From Spirochaetes bacterium GWB1_27_13 (GTDB lineage: Bacteria > Spirochaetota > GWE2-31-10 > MWDO01): a DNA stretch of 43,657 nucleotides. Positions 37,656-43,657 of the stretch are shown piece after piece; position 1 is the first letter of the stretch, and each line of letters starts with the position of its first letter. A program made the translations under genes and the position numbers. The stretch is taken from the NCBI GenBank assembly GCA_001829125.1, contig MIAN01000268.1:36857-80513 (forward strand), in the 5' to 3' direction. A model generated the notes under the pieces. That model saw nothing but the letters and a program-made list of their open reading frames with translations, ran no database searches and was not told the origin of the DNA.

Positions 37656-37728
37656 ACAGATTATACTTGTTTTATATGATCAGTATAATCTGTGTCAATC
37701 TAACTTAATCTGTACTAATCCGTGTTAT
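37656..37728. repeat. Decamer right arm and hairpin in the tatA leader
   Basis: ACAGATTATAC (37656-37666) pairs perfectly with GTATAATCTGT (37683-37693). The right arm then shows AATC at three exact 10-base spacings and ends CCGTGTTAT, directly followed by the GGGG Shine-Dalgarno of tatA. It is the partner of the arm at 37441. Confidence 0.85.
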
Positions 37729-37738
37729 GGGGAAAAAA

Positions 37739-37921
37739 ATGAATATTGGTTTACCTGAAATTTTAGTTATTTTAGCTTTGTTTTTCTTACTTTTTGGAGC
37801 AAATAAATTACCAGAGATTGCAAAGTCTTTTGGTAAAGCATTTAAAGAGTTCAAAAAAGAAGTAAAAGATATTTCTAATGAGATAAATGATACAGAGAAA
37901 AACGATGAAAAGAAATTATGA
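37739..37921 (+). CDS. tatA: Sec-independent translocase subunit TatA
   Basis: 60 residues: one N-terminal membrane helix, the Phe-Gly hinge (LFFLLFGANKLPEIAKSFG) and an amphipathic Lys-rich helix, ending in an acidic tail. TatA forms the pore through which folded proteins with twin-arginine signals cross the membrane. An ATG four codons earlier (37727) is possible, but GGGG (37729-37732) falls between the two, so the ATG at 37739 is the better start. The stop overlaps the tatC ATG as ATGA. There is no tatB; a TatAC system is common outside Proteobacteria. Confidence 0.93.
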   Translation: MNIGLPEILVILALFFLLFGANKLPEIAKSFGKAFKEFKKEVKDISNEINDTEKNDEKKL

Positions 37922-38643
37922 ATCCAGATAAAGATTTATCTTATCTTGAACATCTTGAGATTTTAAGAAAGAAAATAATAATTGTTCTTGGTTGTTTTAT
38001 TTTATTTATAGTTATTTCTTTTATTTTTATAGATAAAATCATTGTTTTTCTTAAATTTCCTATTTCTAACTTAAAAATAGATTTAAACTTCATTAAACCT
38101 CAAGAAAAATTAACAACTTATTTAAAAATTGCTTTTTTTTCTGGAATATTCTTTTCTATACCGTTTGCGTTAATTCAACTTGCTAATTTTGTAACTCCTG
38201 CTTTAAAAAAAAATGAAAAATCATCTTTTTATTTTTTTGTTTTTTTCACAATAATTCTTTTTTACCTTGGCTGTTTTTTGTCATACAGATTTTTAGCACC
38301 ATTTGTTTTTGATTTTTTTATTAATTTTGCAAAATCTGATGGCGTTAAACCCATCTGGACAATATCAGAATATTTTAATTTCTTACTCACTTTGATATTT
38401 TTAACAGGTCTTAGTTTTCTTTATCCTATAATTTTACTTTTCTTGATTAAAATAGGCATAATTTCAACAAAGACTTTGTCAAAATTTAGAAGACACGCAA
38501 TTTTAATTATTTTTATAATAGCAGCAATTATCACCCCAACAGTTGATATGTTTACACAAATAATTATTGGAGTGGTTTTATACATTCTTTTTGAAATAAC
38601 GATTATGATTGGGAAAGTGATTGAGGTGAAGAGTGTTAAATAA
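37918..38643 (+). CDS. tatC: Sec-independent translocase subunit TatC
   Basis: 241 residues with six membrane helices. The N-terminus YLEHLEILRKKI carries the conserved acidic/Arg motif that binds twin-arginine signals, and FVTPALKKNEK is the usual first periplasmic-loop signature. The later helices and VKPIWTISEYFNFL also fit. The ATG overlaps the tatA stop by four bases, so the pair is translationally coupled. The C-terminus is short and basic. Confidence 0.94.
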   Translation: MNPDKDLSYLEHLEILRKKIIIVLGCFILFIVISFIFIDKIIVFLKFPISNLKIDLNFIKPQEKLTTYLKIAFFSGIFFSIPFALIQLANFVTPALKKNEKSSFYFFVFFTIILFYLGCFLSYRFLAPFVFDFFINFAKSDGVKPIWTISEYFNFLLTLIFLTGLSFLYPIILLFLIKIGIISTKTLSKFRRHAILIIFIIAAIITPTVDMFTQIIIGVVLYILFEITIMIGKVIEVKSVK

Positions 38644-38646
38644 AAA

Positions 38647-39037
38647 ATGAATAAATTTATGAAAATTAATTATATAATTCTTACTATACTTATGGTTATT
38701 ATTACTAATTGTGAAAATGAAATTGATTATATATATAAAACAGGGGATGTCACTAAATTATCGCAAATAATCCAGCCTTAACAAAAAATATAATTGGTAA
38801 CTATAAACAAAAGATTAAATTAGCCCCCATAGATTAAAAATAAAATATCTAAATTTTACAAAAAATTTTCGGCTAGCCGAAAAAAATATCGATTGTCTAA
38901 ATATAGAAATAATGATATATGAAATAAGCCATAGTTGTCATAAAATTCTTCACAAAAATAAAAAAATATCTACTTTGAAAAATAAATCAGAAAAAACTGG
39001 TTTCTTTAATATATTATACGAGGAGAATAAAAAATGA
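38647..39037 (+). pseudogene. Decayed small lipoprotein gene
   Basis: ATG 38647 opens MNKFMKINYIILTILMVIIT then NC, a lipoprotein signal, but stops after 44 residues at 38779. In the next frame the sequence carries on plausibly (NNPALTKNIIGNYKQKIKLA) to another stop. Another frame (KIKYLNFTKNFRLAEKNIDC and onward) runs to a TGA overlapping the next ATG (39034-39037). A single lipoprotein with two frameshifts explains this best; alternatively a 44-residue peptide is real. A perfect 18-base palindrome (TTTTCGGCTAGCCGAAAA) lies at 38866-38883. The protein family is not recognised. Confidence 0.45.
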
Positions 39038-42000
39038 AAAAAAGAATATCATTTCTTTTTATTTTAGTAACTTTACTTTTTACTTTTAACTGTACACAAC
39101 CAAATAGCGATGGGGGGGCTTCTGCAGGTCAAACTGTTACAACAACAGTCCCTTATGTCGCTTTAAATGGTGTTATAGTAGATTCAGCTACTAATCAACC
39201 TATTAACCAAGCTATTAATGTAACTTTTTCAGGACAAGATAAGTCTATTGCAGAAAAATTTTCTGGGGCTGTAAATGGAGTATTGAAAGTAAACACTGGA
39301 ATTGTTTCTTTTAATATTGAAAAAGAAATTTTATCTACACTTGATTTTACAGTAGTTGTAAACGCAGACAAATACATAAGCTCAAGTAAAAGAATTAACT
39401 CAATAACAAGTAGTGGCAAATTAGATTTCCAAGTAAGTCTTGTTAATATTGAAAAGACACCACAAGGGGTTAATGTTGTTCAAAAATCTATTGGAACAGC
39501 AGATACCTCAGGAAAAACAGTATCTGATGCTTCTCTTTCAACAAATACTAACGAAAGTGTATCTTCTCAGGCTAGTATTACTCTTTTAAAAGATACTATT
39601 GTAAAAGATGCAAGCGGTGATATTCTTACAGGAAGTCTTAAAGCTACTGTGGGTTATTTTTCGCCAACTTCAGAAAACGCTCTTTCTTCATTTCCTGGCG
39701 GACTTGGGAATGTAAATATCACAACAACAAGGGGAGACACAGAAGAAAATGGTTTTTTTGTATCAGGAGGTTTTGTTTCAATAGACATTACAGATCAAAA
39801 TGGAAAATCAGCAGAAAAATTTGAAGGTAACTCTTTAAAAGTTTCTGTAGATATTCCTGAAGGTTTGTTAAATCCAGAAACTGGGGTTTTAATTAAAGCA
39901 GGGGATGTTATTCCTCTTTGGAGTTATAATAAAGAAACAGGTAAATGGACTAAAGAAACAACTGTTACAAGATCAAGTAACGGAGTAGAAAAAATAAATG
40001 GAAAATTAACTCTATCGTTTGATGCTCCACATTTATCATATTGGAATATTGATTGGTTTAGCCCATCAAAAATAGATACTTCAAGAAATATAAAACTTAT
40101 AGGTATCGAAAAAGGTGTACCAGTAAAAATAGACCTATATTCACCAGGATATGGTTATAAGAAATCTCTACAAATTACAAATAGTGATACAAATCAATTT
40201 ATGAATGTTCCAAATTTTGCAATGAATGTTATTATTTATGATATGAAAGGTGTAGAAATCGGAAGAGCAACTAAGGTAAACCTTGGTGATTCAGGCGACT
40301 TAGAAATTACGGTTATATCGAATTCAACATCCAACGATCTAGATATAATGAAACTTTCTGGCAAATGGGATGTTACAACTGATTCTAAAAAATATGAAAT
40401 TACTTTAGATTCTGACAAAAAAACATTTGAACAATATATTTATTCTACATCAAATAAAATAAATGGAGTAAAAGGAACTTTCACAAATAATGGAGATGTT
40501 TTAACTTTTAATATAACAGACATTTTTAATCCAAGTACAACTACATGGGTTTCGAGTGGTGATTTTTATAATAATGTATTAAAAGATTATTATGGAAATG
40601 TAAAAAATTTTAACGTTCAAGTTGTATTAAAAGACGGGTATTTTATTGCAAAATATGATCTAGATAAGGATGGTATTTATAATGAGGCTAGCGAATTAAT
40701 TCTTATATATAGCTATAAAAGCCTTGTAATATCAGAAAGCGATCCATATCAGATTTCATTTAAGCTTGGAACTGATTTGATAAATGCTAATCTATATTGT
40801 CCTCCAGTAAATACTATTCTTTATGATGCCAATATATCAGATTATGCTAAAAATTATTTTGATAATTTAAAATCCTCTGGTTACAATGGACCTTATACAG
40901 AATTCTCAAAATCAAGTAATGGAATTAACTTTTATTTATATAATATAGCAAAATCAGAAACTACATCATATAACTACTATGTTATAACTCAATATTCCTA
41001 TTATCAGACTAGTGGCGGAATATATATTTTAATCTATAAAACTGATAAGAATGGAAATTTAATTGAATCATATGTAGGATATACTAATTCTTCTTATCCT
41101 CTTACAAATAAATCTTCTTATGTAAAAGATGAAGATTGTGCATTATCATTTGATAAACCAATCATACTTACAAGACAAACTCAAACAAGAAGTATTTCTT
41201 TAAACAATGGTAAAGAATTCGTAGAAGAATTCAAAAAAATAATAGAATCAAGCCAACAACAGATTAGAACAAGAGCAATATCTAATGAAATTATTTTAAC
41301 TAATCTCAAACTTAAATCAAAAGTAGCAAGAGTCTTATCTTCTTACAAAACAGATACTCCATCACTTCAAATTAACACAAATTATATATCAAATTTAGGA
41401 AGTTTGCTTGAAGGTATTGGGACAGACTCAACTTTAAAAATAAGTTTTCAAAGATATAGTTATAATTCCTCTAATGAAAAAAAAATTGCTATGGATAAAA
41501 CTATTACAGACATATATGTAAACAATCAAAAAGTACAAGGCTCATGGATTGAGGATGCTTCAAATGATGGAGTTTATACACTTACATATAAACCAGTTGG
41601 AGGATGGACACCAAACTCTGCTATCCTTATAGATATTCCAGAAATTCACAAATCTCAGTCTGGCGAGCCTCTCTTAACTCCATATTTTGCAGTTATTAAA
41701 ACAGTATCAACTTCAATAGATGTTGCCCAAGATTTATATGTTAGTAAATCTGATTATGATTATATTAACGTAGGGTGGAAATCTTATAATTTCAATAACA
41801 ATATAAAATTTGAAGTTTATAGGTCTGAAACAGAAAATGGAACTTATACAAAAGTTAGTGGCAATATGAGTAGTGGTTATTTACAAAATGATAATGATAT
41901 TAGATGGGGTATCTCATCTGGATATACATATTTTTATTTTTATGATAAAACTTATACTGAAGAAAAAACTTATTTTTATAAAATAAAAGCTATAAATATC

Positions 42001-43416
42001 TCAAAAATAGATGAATATACAGAGACAAAATCAAAAGGTATTTATGTTCCAAAAACCAGTTCATTAACTTTAGGTTCATATAGTAACTATGAAGTAGATA
42101 CAACTACCATACCTAATACTAATACGAATATTGAAAAATGGTTTACGCTTGATACAGAAATTGGAAAAACTTATTTGATTTATACAGACTCAGCAGATGA
42201 AGGAAGCGGTCTCTATAATGGTAAAATTCGTATTTCTGGTTATTATAAGTCATCTTATTCTGACTACTTAAGCACAATTTTTAGTGAGTATAGCCCAAAA
42301 TTTTATAGAACACCTTATGTTATTGAGGCACAAACAAATAAACTTTATATAAGAGTAGGTTTATATGCTTATAACAACAACCTAAAATATAACTATGCAA
42401 TAAAAGTTGTTAAAAATGTCGAAATTTCTCCTCCATACAATATTTTGGCAACAACAAACACTGACTCTATAAAGTTAAGCTGGGATGCAACAAATGATTG
42501 TGACACAACTTACATCTATAAATCAGTAGGAGGAAGCCCTATATTGTTAGGTAAAACTACAACAAAAGATTTTACTGACACTGAAGTAGTAAGTGGCATC
42601 ACATACATTTACAAAATCATAAGTAAAAAAGGTGATTATTATTCAAAACAAGTAAATTTTGAAAAACTATTTATTAATGATACAAACACTACTCCTATTT
42701 CTATTGGTTCTACAAATATAATAACTGATAGAAGTTACTATGATAATTACCAATCTATAGTTTATTCTTTACAAACAGAAACAGGCAAAAATTATGCAAT
42801 TAATATAACAAGCAATAGTTATCAAAATTATTATTTATATGATAGTAATGGTAAACAAATTTCTAACATTTATTCAAGTTACAGTCTTTTAGGAGATGGT
42901 AAAAAATATTATATTGTTACTAAATCTTTTAATAAAGGGGTATCAATTACTTTTAATATATTAACTGGTTCATTGACAATTGATACTTCAGGTATCTCAA
43001 ACATTGTTATTACAGTTGATTCTGTTGATGATACATTATTTATTTTAGGCTCTGAATTAGTTATGAAAGCTATTGATTCTATAAATGCTAAATTATCTCC
43101 TGTTAACTTTTCAAGATATTCTTTACCTCTAACAAAAGGAACTACTACAAATGGTATAACTAAATCTATATTTACTTTCTCAAAAAGTATTACTGCGACA
43201 GATGTATGGCATAGCCCAGAAATTAGATTTGAAATATGTTCAAATGATCCAACTACTGTAACAACATCTGATTGGGCTGGTTTAGGTAGACTTGACTGGG
43301 AAAAATTACAACCAGGTCTTAAAGACAATCCTTATGTAATTAAAGAAAATTTAGATTATTTCCAAATCAGGTTCAATTTAACAAATACAGCTAATGATTA
43401 TAAACCAGCAAAATAA
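39034..43416 (+). CDS. Large multidomain surface lipoprotein
   Basis: 1460 residues. The signal peptide ends FTFNC, making Cys20 the lipid anchor. Domains by appearance: a carboxypeptidase-regulatory-like region (VALNGVIVDSATNQPINQ), a long beta-rich part with no match I know, a Tyr/Ser/Asn-rich centre, an FnIII-like domain (about 899-1010, VGWKSYNF...FEVYRSETENG), a PPC-like jelly roll (about 1030-1125), a second FnIII-like domain (about 1132-1210, IKLSWDATNDCDTTYIYKS) and another PPC-like segment. No enzymatic motif is visible; adhesion or scaffolding is a guess. The SD is AGGAG. Its ATG overlaps the end of the decayed lipoprotein gene. A strong terminator follows at 43438. Confidence 0.9.
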   Translation: MKKRISFLFILVTLLFTFNCTQPNSDGGASAGQTVTTTVPYVALNGVIVDSATNQPINQAINVTFSGQDKSIAEKFSGAVNGVLKVNTGIVSFNIEKEILSTLDFTVVVNADKYISSSKRINSITSSGKLDFQVSLVNIEKTPQGVNVVQKSIGTADTSGKTVSDASLSTNTNESVSSQASITLLKDTIVKDASGDILTGSLKATVGYFSPTSENALSSFPGGLGNVNITTTRGDTEENGFFVSGGFVSIDITDQNGKSAEKFEGNSLKVSVDIPEGLLNPETGVLIKAGDVIPLWSYNKETGKWTKETTVTRSSNGVEKINGKLTLSFDAPHLSYWNIDWFSPSKIDTSRNIKLIGIEKGVPVKIDLYSPGYGYKKSLQITNSDTNQFMNVPNFAMNVIIYDMKGVEIGRATKVNLGDSGDLEITVISNSTSNDLDIMKLSGKWDVTTDSKKYEITLDSDKKTFEQYIYSTSNKINGVKGTFTNNGDVLTFNITDIFNPSTTTWVSSGDFYNNVLKDYYGNVKNFNVQVVLKDGYFIAKYDLDKDGIYNEASELILIYSYKSLVISESDPYQISFKLGTDLINANLYCPPVNTILYDANISDYAKNYFDNLKSSGYNGPYTEFSKSSNGINFYLYNIAKSETTSYNYYVITQYSYYQTSGGIYILIYKTDKNGNLIESYVGYTNSSYPLTNKSSYVKDEDCALSFDKPIILTRQTQTRSISLNNGKEFVEEFKKIIESSQQQIRTRAISNEIILTNLKLKSKVARVLSSYKTDTPSLQINTNYISNLGSLLEGIGTDSTLKISFQRYSYNSSNEKKIAMDKTITDIYVNNQKVQGSWIEDASNDGVYTLTYKPVGGWTPNSAILIDIPEIHKSQSGEPLLTPYFAVIKTVSTSIDVAQDLYVSKSDYDYINVGWKSYNFNNNIKFEVYRSETENGTYTKVSGNMSSGYLQNDNDIRWGISSGYTYFYFYDKTYTEEKTYFYKIKAINISKIDEYTETKSKGIYVPKTSSLTLGSYSNYEVDTTTIPNTNTNIEKWFTLDTEIGKTYLIYTDSADEGSGLYNGKIRISGYYKSSYSDYLSTIFSEYSPKFYRTPYVIEAQTNKLYIRVGLYAYNNNLKYNYAIKVVKNVEISPPYNILATTNTDSIKLSWDATNDCDTTYIYKSVGGSPILLGKTTTKDFTDTEVVSGITYIYKIISKKGDYYSKQVNFEKLFINDTNTTPISIGSTNIITDRSYYDNYQSIVYSLQTETGKNYAINITSNSYQNYYLYDSNGKQISNIYSSYSLLGDGKKYYIVTKSFNKGVSITFNILTGSLTIDTSGISNIVITVDSVDDTLFILGSELVMKAIDSINAKLSPVNFSRYSLPLTKGTTTNGITKSIFTFSKSITATDVWHSPEIRFEICSNDPTTVTTSDWAGLGRLDWEKLQPGLKDNPYVIKENLDYFQIRFNLTNTANDYKPAK

Positions 43417-43437
43417 TTAATATTTTGTCTTTTATCT

Positions 43438-43482
43438 AGTATGAGGCTATCCATAAATGATAGCCTCATACTTTAATTTTTT
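43438..43482 (+). terminator. Rho-independent terminator of the large lipoprotein gene
   Basis: A perfect 14-bp stem (43438-43451 with 43459-43472, AGTATGAGGCTATC) has a 7-base loop and is followed by TTAATTTTTT, 21 bases after the stop codon. Confidence 0.9.
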
Positions 43483-43567
43483 AAGGATTATTAAAAAATA
43501 AGAAAATCTTTGTAAATAATTAAAAAAAGTATTCTCATAATTTAATAAATGAGTTAGAATATAGATT

Positions 43568-43657
43568 ATGGATCATACAAAATATATTACGCAACAAATA
43601 AATTCTTTAAGAAACGATATAATTGAAGTGAGCGGTTTGGTAAGAAATATGCTTACT
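43568..43657 (+). CDS. N-terminal fragment, possibly PhoU
   Basis: ATG 43568 begins a frame that stays open to the window's edge, 30 residues. QQINSLRNDIIEVSGLVRNM resembles the first helix of PhoU, the phosphate-signalling regulator, where 'L-x-x-x-[IL]-x-E-[MV]-[GS]-x-L-V' is usual. The fragment is too short to be sure, and the SD is weak. Confidence 0.4.
   Translation, partial: MDHTKYITQQINSLRNDIIEVSGLVRNMLT

Overview
This is a strongly AT-rich stretch of chromosome from a diderm bacterium. An outer-membrane UPF0164/PorV-type protein, several short-lipobox lipoproteins, a slr1658/slr1659-type partner-switch pair and a soluble multi-PAS hybrid kinase point to Spirochaetota or a neighbouring low-GC diderm phylum. 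No 16S or other marker is present, so this placement is inference. The core genes are ordinary. The unusual content is a family of short inverted repeats between genes, several decayed genes, and very large surface lipoproteins.

Layout. 1-219 is the tail of an unidentified gene. 281-1522 (-) is a UPF0164 outer-membrane protein. 2092-3147 (+) is gmd. 3148-3738 is a gene graveyard. 3739-4935 (-) holds rpe and an FHA protein. 5381-7213 (+) is ilvD, followed by about 1 kb with a decayed response-regulator gene. 8227-11359 (+) holds ptsI and der, closed by a strong terminator. 11486-19966 (-) is a two-gene lipoprotein operon whose second product is a 2438-residue protein carrying two complete GH13 active sites. 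20403-21326 (-) is a XerC/D-type recombinase, divergent from a 1523-residue hybrid histidine kinase (21494-26065) and a C-terminal J-domain protein. 26850-34688 (-) is a compact eight-gene run: antiporter, PTS EIIA-like, pcrA/uvrD, gatC, ATPase, STAS, MCP-like, coaBC. 35029-37425 (-) holds two LysM/M23 peptidases. 37739-38643 (+) is tatAC. 38647-39037 is a decayed small lipoprotein gene. 39034-43416 (+) is a 1460-residue lipoprotein. A possible phoU starts at 43568.

How the genes fit together. The giant amylase and its partner lipoprotein would break starch or glycogen down at the cell surface. Enzyme I (ptsI) and the EIIA-like protein belong to a PTS that may be regulatory here, since no sugar permease is in view. 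The ATPase, STAS and MCP-like genes look like one signalling unit inside a housekeeping operon.

The best candidate for something undescribed is the repeat family. It is built from 10-bp-phased GATT/AATC decamers with ends reading outward as GTGTTAT. It lies in the untranslated regions of gmd, ilvD, tatA, rpe and the M23 genes. It shares secondary modules, and one copy carries an extra double hairpin with a perfect 27-bp stem.
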